Of a stretch of 64,000 nucleotides of DNA, positions 42,689 to 50,060 are shown one piece after another (position 1 is the first letter of the stretch; each line of letters opens with the position of its first letter). Source of the DNA: Cohnella nanjingensis (GTDB lineage Bacteria; Bacillota; Bacilli; Paenibacillales; Paenibacillaceae). Location of the stretch: NCBI RefSeq assembly GCF_014212125.1, contig NZ_JACJVP010000012.1, forward strand, positions 1 to 64,000, given 5' to 3'. The translations under genes and the position numbers were made by a program. The notes below the pieces were generated by a model that made no database searches, was not told where the DNA came from, and worked only from the letters and a program-made list of their open reading frames with translations.

Positions 42689-42970
42689 TCAAGCCTGCGA
42701 AGGATGATAGGGTCGGATGGGGAGCTCCCTTCGGGCGGCGAGACGCGCGCGGGCGCTGCGGATGGGCTGGCGCAGCCGCTGCGACAGCTTGCGCAGTGCG
42801 GTTGGGATGACCGCGCTGCCGGCGATGGCGGACCATTCGGGATAGCCGAGCTTTTTCAGATAGAGATAGATCCCCGAGCTGACGAACACCTCGAAGAACA
42901 CGTACTCCTTGATTTGTCCGGCATGGACGACAACGATGACGATAGCGCGGCGGTCCGCTGTCCTGCGCAA
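42689..42970 (-). CDS. Small hypothetical protein, 93 aa
   Basis: TTG start at 42968-42970 with a textbook AGGAGG 7 nt upstream, which is the main evidence. The protein has a hydrophobic stretch early (RRAIVIVVVHAG), a middle segment EYVFFEVFVSSGIYLYLKKLGYPEWSAIAGSAV, and a very basic Arg-rich C-terminus that could contact nucleic acid or phospholipid. No family recognised. It is 124 bp upstream of the ABC-F gene on the same strand. Confidence 0.55.
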   Translation of the reverse strand: MRRTADRRAIVIVVVHAGQIKEYVFFEVFVSSGIYLYLKKLGYPEWSAIAGSAVIPTALRKLSQRLRQPIRSARARLAARRELPIRPYHPSQA

Positions 42971-43116
42971 GGCGATTCCTCCTGTCGTTCACGGTACGGG
43001 CGGCGACGTTCCAGCTTATTCGACAAGGCGTGTCCGATATGCGGATCGGCTGCGATCGGGAACCTCGTCCGGTTCCATTCGTATTACATCGGATGAAGCG
43101 AATAAGGGGGAGCAGT

Positions 43117-43545
43117 ATGAACATCTGGATTCAAATCGTCACGGTCGTCGCGACCAGCATCGTCGAACTGTGGGCGGCGATCCCGCTGGGCTTCGCCTTC
43201 GGCCTGCATCCCGTCCTCATCGGCACGGCGTGCGCGGTCGGCTCGATTCTGGCGGCGGCCATCGTCATCTTCTTCGGCAAGTCGCTGCGCGAATGGCTGC
43301 AGCGGCGCATGAACCGCGGCCAGAAACGCGGCGGACGGTTGACCCGCATCTGGGAAAAGTACGGCGTCGCGGGGCTCGGATTTCTGTCGCCGCTCATTAC
43401 CGGCGCCCCGCTCGGGGCTGCGATCGGTATCGCCATGGGCGCGAAGCCGGTCAAGCTGTTCGTCTGGATGACCGTTGGCATCGTCGCCTGGAGCGCCATC
43501 CTGACGGGGGCCGTCGCGATGGGCATGCTCACCTTAAACGGTTGA
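43117..43545 (+). CDS. Small multidrug export family membrane protein (PF06695-like)
   Basis: A 142-aa membrane protein with four helices and the family's pattern of VELWAAIPLGFAFGLHP near the start and YGVAGLGFLSPLITGAPLGAAIGIAMGA in the second half. The family is named for export but its transport function is not established. The ATG at 43117 follows AAGGGGGAG. Confidence 0.8.
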   Translation: MNIWIQIVTVVATSIVELWAAIPLGFAFGLHPVLIGTACAVGSILAAAIVIFFGKSLREWLQRRMNRGQKRGGRLTRIWEKYGVAGLGFLSPLITGAPLGAAIGIAMGAKPVKLFVWMTVGIVAWSAILTGAVAMGMLTLNG

Positions 43546-43630
43546 GGGCGCTGCCGCTGTTGCGTTACAATGGAAGGACGGAAGTCAGGCGACCCTTAGG
43601 AAGTAATCACGCCGTCCGTTGGAGGCTATG

Positions 43631-44344
43631 ATGCTGCGAGCGATGTTCGGCGAACCCGCGCGGGAATGGGAAGGCCCGCTGCTGGAGACGGTGCAGGGGA
43701 TGGATCGCTTTATCCGCCGCATGCGCGAGCGCGGCCAATCCGCCGGGAGCGAAGCGGCCGCGGGCCGCAAGTTCCAGATTCGGGCCGAAGGGCTGCTGCG
43801 CTCGCTCGACGAGCTGGAGCAGAGCCGATATGCGGCTAAGCGTTTCGCGGAGCGGGTGACGAAGCCGGCGATCGGAGAGATGTCGCCCGGCGAGCGGCTC
43901 GACTACTACCGTCACGTTTATTACGATAAGAATGCTTATATACGCTTGTTCTCGCTTCTGGACAAACTCGGCGTCCTTCTGAACGATTATCTGGCGCTGG
44001 AGACGGAGCGGATGAAGGCGCACTTCTCCTACTTCACCGTACTGCGCAATATGCGCCTGCACGGCCTTCATCCGCCGCTGTCCGAGGAATTGAACGGGTT
44101 GAAGGACCGCCATGAGGCGGCATTCGGCCGTCTGCGCAAGCGCCGCAATCTGGAGATTCATCATATGAACGCGGAGCTGCAGGACGATCTGCTGCTGGTC
44201 ATGCAAGGACAAGAGGGTCACCCGCATCTCGAGAATATCGCGGATCATATGAACGATTTGGACGAGGGCTGGGAGATGGCTTATCGGTCGTTGACGGCGG
44301 CCTTCGGGTACATGTCCGACCGGCATAGGCCACGGCCGTCTTAG
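43631..44344 (+). CDS. HEPN-like (Cthe_2314-type) helical protein
   Basis: A 237-aa, wholly helical soluble protein. The C-terminal region contains RKRRNLEIHHMN, which fits the R-x4-6-H motif of HEPN domains, and a preceding helix with LLNDYLALETERMKAHFSYFTVLRNMRLHG. HEPN proteins are often metal-independent RNases or structural relatives. No antitoxin such as an MNT nucleotidyltransferase is adjacent. ATG 43631 is placed 5 nt behind GGAGG; TTG 43619 and ATG 43628 overlap the site. Confidence 0.6.
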   Translation: MLRAMFGEPAREWEGPLLETVQGMDRFIRRMRERGQSAGSEAAAGRKFQIRAEGLLRSLDELEQSRYAAKRFAERVTKPAIGEMSPGERLDYYRHVYYDKNAYIRLFSLLDKLGVLLNDYLALETERMKAHFSYFTVLRNMRLHGLHPPLSEELNGLKDRHEAAFGRLRKRRNLEIHHMNAELQDDLLLVMQGQEGHPHLENIADHMNDLDEGWEMAYRSLTAAFGYMSDRHRPRPS

Positions 44345-44378
44345 CGGTCGCGCTCGGATCAGGAAAGGAGGAGACGGA

Positions 44379-45164
44379 TTGGGTCTCGCAGGAAAAACGG
44401 CGCTCGTCACGGGCAGCGCCAAGGGCTTAGGCCGCCGCACCGCGATGGAGCTGGCGGCGCTCGGCTGCGACGTGGCGATCACGTACGTCACTAGCCGGGC
44501 CGAGGCGGATCATGCGGTGTCCGAGATCGAAGCGATGGGCCGCAGGGCGCTGGCGGTGCAGGCGGACGTCGCGAAGACCGAGGACGTGGAGCGGCTCGTC
44601 CGCACCGTGGAGGAAGGGCTGGGCGGCGTCGACATTCTCGTCAACGCGGCCGGGCCGTTCATCCGCGAACGGCGGCTGTTCGCGGATTACCAGGTCGAAG
44701 ACATCCATTACCTGATGAACGGCAATCTGCTGGGGACGATGCTGCTGGATCATCGGGTGCTCCCCGGCATGCGGGAACGCGGCTGGGGCCGCATCATCCA
44801 CTTCGGCTTCGGACATGCGGGAGAAGCGCGCTCCTGGCCGCATCGCGCCGCCTACGCGGCCGCCAAGGTCGGTCTCGTCTCCTTCACCAAGACGCTGGCG
44901 GTGGAGGAGGCGGCGAGCGGCGTGACCGTGAACATGATCTGTCCGGGGGACATCCGGGGAGACAACAAGGAGAAGGGAATCGCCGACGTCGAGGGCTTCA
45001 CCGACGACGAGTCTCCCCGCGGGCGCCCCGGCACGGGGGAGGACGTCGCGCGCGTCATCGGGTTCCTCTGCTTGCCGGCATCGGACTTCGTGACGGGCAA
45101 CACCATCGACGTGTCGGGCGGGCTCGATCCGATCCGCAGCAACGTCAAGCGAAGCGGCGCATGA
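44379..45164 (+). CDS. Short-chain dehydrogenase/reductase with altered active site
   Basis: A 261-aa Rossmann oxidoreductase. The cofactor motif TGSAKGLG is at residues 11-18, the NAAG motif at 89-92, and the catalytic Tyr159 and Lys163 are in YAAAK. The catalytic Ser normally 13 residues before the Tyr is replaced: the region reads IIHFGFGHAGEA. Activity may be reduced or different. Start TTG at 44379 behind AAAGGAGGAG. FabG-like or sugar/alcohol substrates cannot be distinguished. Confidence 0.85.
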   Translation: MGLAGKTALVTGSAKGLGRRTAMELAALGCDVAITYVTSRAEADHAVSEIEAMGRRALAVQADVAKTEDVERLVRTVEEGLGGVDILVNAAGPFIRERRLFADYQVEDIHYLMNGNLLGTMLLDHRVLPGMRERGWGRIIHFGFGHAGEARSWPHRAAYAAAKVGLVSFTKTLAVEEAASGVTVNMICPGDIRGDNKEKGIADVEGFTDDESPRGRPGTGEDVARVIGFLCLPASDFVTGNTIDVSGGLDPIRSNVKRSGA

Positions 45165-45167
45165 CAA

Positions 45168-45206
45168 AAGGCCCTGCCGACGGCATTCGCCGTACGAACA
45201 GGGCCC
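45168..45206 (-). terminator. Terminator of the NifU-type gene
   Basis: GGCCCTG (45170-45176) pairs with CAGGGCC (45199-45205); on the minus strand TTTT follows. It also lies downstream of the convergent SDR gene. Confidence 0.7.
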
Positions 45207-45259
45207 CCATAAGCCGGCCGCTAGAGCGGCCGGGTTAGGCGCGAGACACTAGGATGGGA

Positions 45260-45508
45260 TTAGAACACTTGGACGACTTCCTCGATGCCCTCGACTTCTT
45301 CCAGCAGCGCGCGTTCAATGCCTGCCTTCAGCGTGATCGTCGAGCTCGGGCAGCTGCCGCAAGCACCCATCAAGCGCAGCTTCACGATGCCGTCTTCTAC
45401 GTCGACCAGCTCGACGTCGCCGCCATCCCGCTGCAGGAACGGACGCAACTTGTCGAGCACTTCGAGCACTTCATCGTACTTCGTTGCTTCTTGTACGTGG
45501 TCACTCAT
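45260..45508 (-). CDS. NifU C-terminal-domain Fe-S carrier (YutI-like)
   Basis: An 82-aa Nfu-type scaffold or carrier that passes Fe-S clusters to target proteins. The cluster ligands are Cys50 and Cys53 in [10 protein letters not shown], and the core starts [20 protein letters not shown]. Slightly shorter at the ends than B. subtilis YutI. The ATG at 45508 follows AAAGGAGTGG. A TATAAT (plus 45533-45538, minus strand) may be its -10. A HesB-type carrier lies at 49.3 kb in the same region. Confidence 0.93.
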   Translation of the reverse strand: MSDHVQEATKYDEVLEVLDKLRPFLQRDGGDVELVDVEDGIVKLRLMGACGSCPSSTITLKAGIERALLEEVEGIEEVVQVF

Positions 45509-45624
45509 GTTTATCCACTCCTTTCAAACTTTATTATAGTACAAAATGGTCGGAAATAAAACGGACGTCGGCAAGGAAAAACAGTTTTGCCGTCCTTGCA
45601 GGAGGACGACAGGTATTTATCGGC

Positions 45625-45670
45625 ATCATACGGAAGCGGATAAGCCCGATATACGAGCATTCCGTATGAT
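45625..45670. repeat. 11-bp-arm inverted repeat in the yuzB leader
   Basis: ATCATACGGAA (45625-45635) and TTCCGTATGAT (45660-45670) are perfect complements, 24 bp apart, ending 20 bp before the yuzB start. It may be an RNA hairpin or a split operator. Confidence 0.65.
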
Positions 45671-45690
45671 CGAGGAAAGGAAAAGAAATC

Positions 45691-45957
45691 ATGCACATCG
45701 TAGAGTTCTGCGTCAGCAACATGCATCATGGCACCGATCGGGTCATGCAGAAGCTGAACGAATTGCCGGACGTCGAGACGATCGAATACGGCTGTCTGGG
45801 CAATTGCGGCGAATGCTATCTATCCCCTTATGTCATGGTGAACGGGGAGACCGTCGTCGCCGAGCAGGCCGACGAGCTGTACGATCTCATCCTGGCCGCG
45901 ATCCGGGAGCAGGACGAGGAGCGCGCGGCCCTCGACAAGCTCTTGGACGATCTCTGA
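45691..45957 (+). CDS. yuzB: YuzB-like DUF1450 protein
   Basis: An 88-aa protein of the UPF0349/DUF1450 family, function unknown. It has the conserved Cys-rich core EYGCLGNCGECYLSPYVMVNG (three Cys in about eight residues), which could bind a metal or Fe-S cluster, and an acidic helical C-terminus. In B. subtilis yuzB sits next to yutJ, as here, where yutJ is convergent and ends 3 bp away. ATG 45691 behind GAAAGGAAAAG. Confidence 0.9.
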   Translation: MHIVEFCVSNMHHGTDRVMQKLNELPDVETIEYGCLGNCGECYLSPYVMVNGETVVAEQADELYDLILAAIREQDEERAALDKLLDDL

Positions 45958-45960
45958 ACC

Positions 45961-47022
45961 TTATCCGAAATGGCGGCGGCTCTTCCAGAGCACGCCGCTT
46001 TTTAGCATGCGCGGCACGCGACCCAGGATCGGCGTGGAGCCCATGATGCCGAAGCCGGATTTCTTGCCGAGCGAGCCGAGCGTGCCGCGGAGATGGATGC
46101 GTCCTAGGCGAGGTTCTTTGTCGTGCAGGCGCGCTTGAATGACTTGCGCGACTTGTTTGCCCTGCGCCTGGGCCAGCTGGGCGCTAGGCGAGAAGGGCTG
46201 GCTCGAGCAGTCGCCGATGACGAACACGTTCGGCGCGTCTGGCAGCTCGTGGAACGCGTTGACGACGAGCCGGCCTTGCTTGTCCTTGGCATAGGACAGC
46301 TGCTGCACGAGCTCTACAGGCTGGATGCCGGCCGTCCACACGGTGACGTCGGAGAGGATGTCCTCGCCGGTCGTGTGGATGACGCCCTGGCCGAGGCTCG
46401 TCGTCGTGATGTGGGAGAGCATCTCCACGTGATGCTCGCGGAACCACGAAGCGACAAAATGTTGCAATTTCCCAGGAAATCCCGACATGACGCTAGGACC
46501 CCGGTCCACGATCCGGATATTCAGATCGGGACGGCTCTCGCGCAGCTCGGCGGCCACTTCGACGCCGCTGAGTCCGCCGCCGATGATGGAGATCTGCCCA
46601 TATGGGCGCACGTCGTTCAGCATCTGGTACGTCTTGCGGGTAGCCGCCAACGACTGGATGCTGCAGGAGTGTTCGGCGGCGCCCGCGATGCCGTGGTAGT
46701 TGTCGGTGCAGCCCAGCGCGATGACGAGCGAATCGTATGGCAACGGATCTCGGTTCGCGAAATGTACCGTCCGCTCTTCGGCGGAGAGGCCGGTAATCTC
46801 GCCGTAGACGATCTCCAACTGAGGATGGGATGGATAAGTCACGCGGATATCCAGATCCGACGAGGTTCCCGCGGCTAGCGCGTAATATTCGGTTTTGAGT
46901 CCTTGAAACGGCATCCGGTCGACGAGAAAAATCCGGACTTCGGAGGGGAGATTCTCTTCGAGCAGCTCGTTGACCAAGGTCAATCCGCCGTAGCCGCCTC
47001 CCAAGATAACGATATGGTTCAC
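45961..47022 (-). CDS. yutJ: NADH dehydrogenase-like flavoprotein (YutJ-like)
   Basis: A 353-aa FAD-dependent pyridine nucleotide oxidoreductase. The FAD motif ILGGGYGGL is at residues 5-13, the NAD(P)H motif IIGGGLSGVEVAAEL about 145-159, and the second FAD motif VFVIGDCSS near 265. It is shorter than classical NDH-2 and ends without the amphipathic membrane anchor. Electron acceptor unknown. The ATG at 47022 follows GAAGGAGAC. mqnE lies 60 bp upstream on the same strand. Confidence 0.9.
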   Translation of the reverse strand: MNHIVILGGGYGGLTLVNELLEENLPSEVRIFLVDRMPFQGLKTEYYALAAGTSSDLDIRVTYPSHPQLEIVYGEITGLSAEERTVHFANRDPLPYDSLVIALGCTDNYHGIAGAAEHSCSIQSLAATRKTYQMLNDVRPYGQISIIGGGLSGVEVAAELRESRPDLNIRIVDRGPSVMSGFPGKLQHFVASWFREHHVEMLSHITTTSLGQGVIHTTGEDILSDVTVWTAGIQPVELVQQLSYAKDKQGRLVVNAFHELPDAPNVFVIGDCSSQPFSPSAQLAQAQGKQVAQVIQARLHDKEPRLGRIHLRGTLGSLGKKSGFGIMGSTPILGRVPRMLKSGVLWKSRRHFG

Positions 47023-47082
47023 GCAAATGTCTCCTTCAAAATCAGGTTCCTATAGGATGCCCAAAGGGGCGCCCGGGACCGC

Positions 47083-48186
47083 TTATTCATACACCTTCAC
47101 TTCGTTGTAGAGCGTGTCGCGTTCTACGGGAATTCTACCCGCCCCTTTGATTAACCAAACCAAATCTTCCCTAGTGATGCCCGCAGGCGTCAGGGCGCCG
47201 GCCGCATGACTAATGCGTTCGCGGACGATCGTGCCGTGCGCGTCGGAAGCGCCCATCGTCAGCGCGACTTGCGTCAATTGCGTTCCGATATTGATGAAGT
47301 AGGCTTTGACGTGCTGGAAGTTATCCAGCATGAGGCGGCCAATGGCGATCGCCTTCAAGTCCTCGAATGCCGAGTTGCGGCGGCGGATGCCCGCCTTCGG
47401 ACTCGTCGGCTGCATGGAGAGCGGGATGAACACTTGGAAGCCGTTCGTCTCGTCCTGCAGCTCGCGCAGTTGGATCATATGCTGCACGCGCTCTTCCACG
47501 GATTCTACGGGGCCGTATAGCATCGTGGTCGGCGTCTTCATGCCGAGCTCGTGCGCGGTCCGGTGCACTTCGAGATATTGCGCGATGCCGGCTTTCTCGA
47601 CCCGCATCTTCTCCCGGTATTGGTCGGAGAGGATCTCCGCGCCGCCCCCGGTAAGAGATTCAAGCCCGACTGCCATCAGCCGTTGGAGCACTTCGCGATA
47701 GCTGAGGCCCGAGATCCGCGAGTAGAAGTCGATCTCCGCTGCTGTATAGGCCTTGATGGTCACCTGCGGATAGCGTTCCTTCAGCGCGCGAATCGATTCG
47801 ACGTAGTACTCGAAAGGCACGTGCGGATTGTGGCCGCCGACGATGTGGAATTCGCGCGCGGTCGGCGTGATGTGCTGATCCACGTAAGCGAACATTTCTT
47901 CCGGGGTCAGCGTGTAGGAACCTTCCTCGCCCTGGTCCTTGCGGAAGCTGCAGAAGGCGCAATGCGCTTCGCAGACGTTCGTGAAGTACAGGCTCATCGT
48001 TTCCGTGAAATAAACTTTTTTGCCGTTCTTGCGCAGATTGACTTCGTTGGCTAACTGCCCGATCGTGAGCAGATCCTCGGAGCGGTACAAATATACGCCA
48101 TCCTCCAGAGAGAGCCGTTCGCCGTTTCGGACTTTGTCCGCGATCTCCGCCATGCGGCGATCGGAATTCGCCATGACCAGCGTCAA
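47083..48186 (-). CDS. mqnE: Aminofutalosine synthase (radical SAM enzyme)
   Basis: Second step of the futalosine route to menaquinone. The 367-aa protein has the radical-SAM cluster motif Cys72-x3-Cys76-x2-Cys79 (NVCEAHCAFC) and the MqnE/CofH-type core with HIVGGHNP, KAYTAAEI, SLTGGGAEIL and QTLPTSP-like FIPLSMQPTSPKAG. The start is TTG at 48186, 8 nt after AAGGAGG; the ATG at 48174 lies too far from it. A ~118-nt leader with a hairpin separates it from a promoter at 48312-48340. MqnC, MqnA and MqnB are not in the window. CofH is the closest alternative but makes F420, not expected here. Confidence 0.88.
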   Translation of the reverse strand: MTLVMANSDRRMAEIADKVRNGERLSLEDGVYLYRSEDLLTIGQLANEVNLRKNGKKVYFTETMSLYFTNVCEAHCAFCSFRKDQGEEGSYTLTPEEMFAYVDQHITPTAREFHIVGGHNPHVPFEYYVESIRALKERYPQVTIKAYTAAEIDFYSRISGLSYREVLQRLMAVGLESLTGGGAEILSDQYREKMRVEKAGIAQYLEVHRTAHELGMKTPTTMLYGPVESVEERVQHMIQLRELQDETNGFQVFIPLSMQPTSPKAGIRRRNSAFEDLKAIAIGRLMLDNFQHVKAYFINIGTQLTQVALTMGASDAHGTIVRERISHAAGALTPAGITREDLVWLIKGAGRIPVERDTLYNEVKVYE

Positions 48187-48210
48187 GATGATTGCCTCCT
48201 TTTTAAATGG

Positions 48211-48243
48211 AAAGAGCCCGGAAAGCGATGCGTCCGGGGCTTT
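48211..48243 (-). promoter_or_regulatory. Hairpin in the mqnE leader
   Basis: On the minus strand AAAGCCCCGGA and TCCGGGCTCTTT form a stem just before the SD. A short T-containing tail follows. It may be an attenuator or an RNA stability element. Confidence 0.4.
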
Positions 48244-48311
48244 CGCCCACTTTGTGAAAAAAATAACTTTCGCTTGCCGCAGAAAATATCCTATCGTAAA
48301 CAACTGTTCAC

Positions 48312-48340
48312 ATTATAAACTGCAAGCCGCGGACCGGCAA
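48312..48340 (-). promoter_or_regulatory. Sigma-A promoter of mqnE
   Basis: On the minus strand TTGCCG (plus 48335-48340), 17 bp, TATAAT (plus 48312-48317). Confidence 0.65.
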
Positions 48341-48384
48341 CCTAAAATAAACAGGTATAATTGCATGTAAAAGTGGGAATCAAC

Positions 48385-48412
48385 TTGAATAATAAACAAA
48401 TTATGGTACTGT
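48385..48412 (+). promoter_or_regulatory. Promoter of the 156-aa protein gene
   Basis: TTGAAT (48385-48390), 16 bp, TACTGT (48407-48412), with TGG before the -10. Confidence 0.55.
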
Positions 48413-48448
48413 AAGGATTGACAAGCCAACTGAAAAGGATGATCAACG

Positions 48449-48919
48449 ATGGACAAACCGGATATCTTGCCGCTTGCCGAGCTGGAGTTGCTTGAGCAAG
48501 CCGAAAAGGTCGCCACGCTGCAGCAATACCGTGCCGCCTACACGATCAAAGACTTGAGCCAGGCATGGGGATTGTCGAACCCGATTCAATATTATATGTG
48601 GCTGAAAAAGCAGAATATCTATGAGCAACTGGTGCGGCGGGCGGACAAGTTCGAGCCGACCAAGGAGTGGAAGCGCCTGCGGGAAGCGGAAGGCCGCGAA
48701 GATCCGGAGCGGCTTCGGGTCAAGGGCGTGCCGGCCGACCAATTCCGCTACGGACTGGATACGGACTCGACGGGGCCGGAGCTGGCTCACGTGTTCCGGA
48801 GACTGGCGGAATTCCTGAACAACGAGACGGGCAACTTCCGCTGCCGGATCGAGCTGAAGGCGATTCAAGCGCCGGCCGCGGCGAACGGAGACTGGAAGGA
48901 AGAAGAACCGGGCGCCTGA
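48449..48919 (+). CDS. Conserved hypothetical protein with helix-turn-helix-like segment, 156 aa
   Basis: Soluble helical protein. The segment AAYTIKDLSQAWGLSNPIQYYMWLKKQ has the look of a helix-turn-helix, and the following region is highly charged (KRLREAEGREDPERLR). The C-terminal half (LAHVFRRLAEFLNNETGNFRCRIELKAI) is a helix plus a strand. Family not recognised; a DNA-binding role is only suggested. ATG at 48449; divergent from mqnE. Confidence 0.65.
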   Translation: MDKPDILPLAELELLEQAEKVATLQQYRAAYTIKDLSQAWGLSNPIQYYMWLKKQNIYEQLVRRADKFEPTKEWKRLREAEGREDPERLRVKGVPADQFRYGLDTDSTGPELAHVFRRLAEFLNNETGNFRCRIELKAIQAPAAANGDWKEEEPGA

Positions 48920-49055
48920 GGCGTCCGGTTTTTGTGTTTGTTGGAGACGATAACTTCAAGACGCGGGAAGGGCGTATCGTCTGAAGGGCAGGTTGCGAAC
49001 GGGGAAGGGAACCGGCATGCTGCGGCGGGCGTGGCGTAAACGTGGCAAAGGTGTG

Positions 49056-49259
49056 CAAAGAGACGTACTGAGTACGACACTTGAGCCCAACTGTGGGGAA
49101 GGCGTACAAAGAGACGTACTGAGTACGACACTTGAGCCCGACTGTGGGGAAGGCGTACAAAGAGACGTACTGAGTACGACACTTGAGCCCGACTGTGGCA
49201 AAGGCGTGCAAAGTGACGTACCGGCTACGGCACTTGAGCCCGCACCTTCGGCTTCTCCG
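49056..49259. repeat. Four tandem 51-bp repeats with a central palindrome
   Basis: Units start at 49056, 49107, 49158 and 49209. The first three are nearly identical; the fourth is diverged, especially in its second half. Each unit contains CGTAC-TGA-GTACG, a 5-bp palindrome, about 9 bp into the unit; the fourth keeps CGTA/TACG although the loop changes. Frames are open on both strands (for example GEGVQRDVLSTTLEPDC) but without start signals. The array lies between the 156-aa gene and the promoter of the HesB-type gene. Its period equals that of the array at 24303. Confidence 0.9.
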
Positions 49260-49268
49260 CACGGACCC

Positions 49269-49297
49269 TTGAGCGGAATCGAGGAGAGGAGTATACT
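49269..49297 (+). promoter_or_regulatory. Sigma-A promoter of the HesB-type gene
   Basis: TTGAGC (49269-49274), 17 bp, TATACT (49292-49297), directly after the 51-bp array. Confidence 0.75.
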
Positions 49298-49344
49298 AAA
49301 GACAGCATTCCATTTCGCTTCATTGCAAGAAGGAGGGACCGTGC

Positions 49345-49707
49345 ATGATTCAGATCAGCGAGACGGCCGGACATAAGATACAGGAGATGCTTGCGGCCGA
49401 GGAGATTCCGAACTTGTTCCTGCGCATCGGCGTTCAAGAAGGCGGCTGCAGCGGTTTTTCATACGGCATGGGCTTTGACGACGAACAGCACGAGGACGAC
49501 CGGGTGCTGGAGATCCGCGACCTGAAGGTCGTCGTGGATGCCGAGAGCGTCAAGTACCTGAACGGCCTCGAGATCGACTGGAAGGAATCCGGCATGGGCG
49601 GCGGATTCACCATCCACAACCCGAACGCCACCGCCACGTGTGGCTGCGGATCGTCGTTCCGCACGGCGACCGACGCGGGCAAGCCTGCGGCTGCCGGCGA
49701 GTGCTAA
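49345..49707 (+). CDS. HesB/IscA/ErpA-type Fe-S carrier (YutM-like)
   Basis: A 120-aa A-type carrier that delivers Fe-S clusters. The three cluster ligands are present: Cys35 in EGGCSGFSY and Cys99 and Cys101 in ATCGCGSSF. A short Ala/Gly-rich tail follows. Corresponds to B. subtilis YutM (ErpA-like). The ATG at 49345 follows AAGGAGGG. With the NifU-type protein at 45.3 kb it supplies the Fe-S enzymes, including radical-SAM MqnE. Confidence 0.93.
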   Translation: MIQISETAGHKIQEMLAAEEIPNLFLRIGVQEGGCSGFSYGMGFDDEQHEDDRVLEIRDLKVVVDAESVKYLNGLEIDWKESGMGGGFTIHNPNATATCGCGSSFRTATDAGKPAAAGEC

Positions 49708-49752
49708 TCCGATAGACGTTCGCACGGCGACGTCCAGAATATCGCCTTCGTC

Positions 49753-49801
49753 ACCTCCCGGTTTCTTGCGCCTCGCGGCACAAGGATCCGGGAGGTTTTT
49801 T
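49753..49801 (+). terminator. Terminator after the HesB-type gene
   Basis: ACCTCCCGG pairs with CCGGGAGGT and TTTTTT follows. Confidence 0.85.
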
Positions 49802-49829
49802 GCATGGCCGCCTCTGCCGGTCGGCGGGC

Positions 49830-49928
49830 TGTGCATAAGGCCATCCCCACAATCCCCCGCGTCATCCAAAGCTTCGTGAAGCTTGCCAACAGATTAGCCA
49901 CACGTTGTCCACAGCGGGATGGGGATAA
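49830..49928. promoter_or_regulatory. DnaA-box cluster 1
   Basis: About 100 bp with several DnaA-box-like 9-mers: TTATGCACA (minus strand, 49830-49838), TTGTCCACA (49905-49913) and TTATCCCCA (minus strand, 49920-49928), plus CCCCACA words at 49844. Its order of elements matches cluster 2 at 50824-50921 over 98-99 bp, including TGTGNATAA at one end and a GGATAA at the other. It precedes the YheC-like gene by about 130 bp. Confidence 0.6.
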
Positions 49929-50060
49929 GGCTGCCTGCGCATCGGACAAATTGGGCCGGATCGGGGCGATTCGGGCTTGTTGCGTAGTGCAATCATCCAA
50001 GAACCTGTCTTTTCGCCCGAGTATGCTATTGATATATCACGGGAGAAGGGGGCCAAGCGG

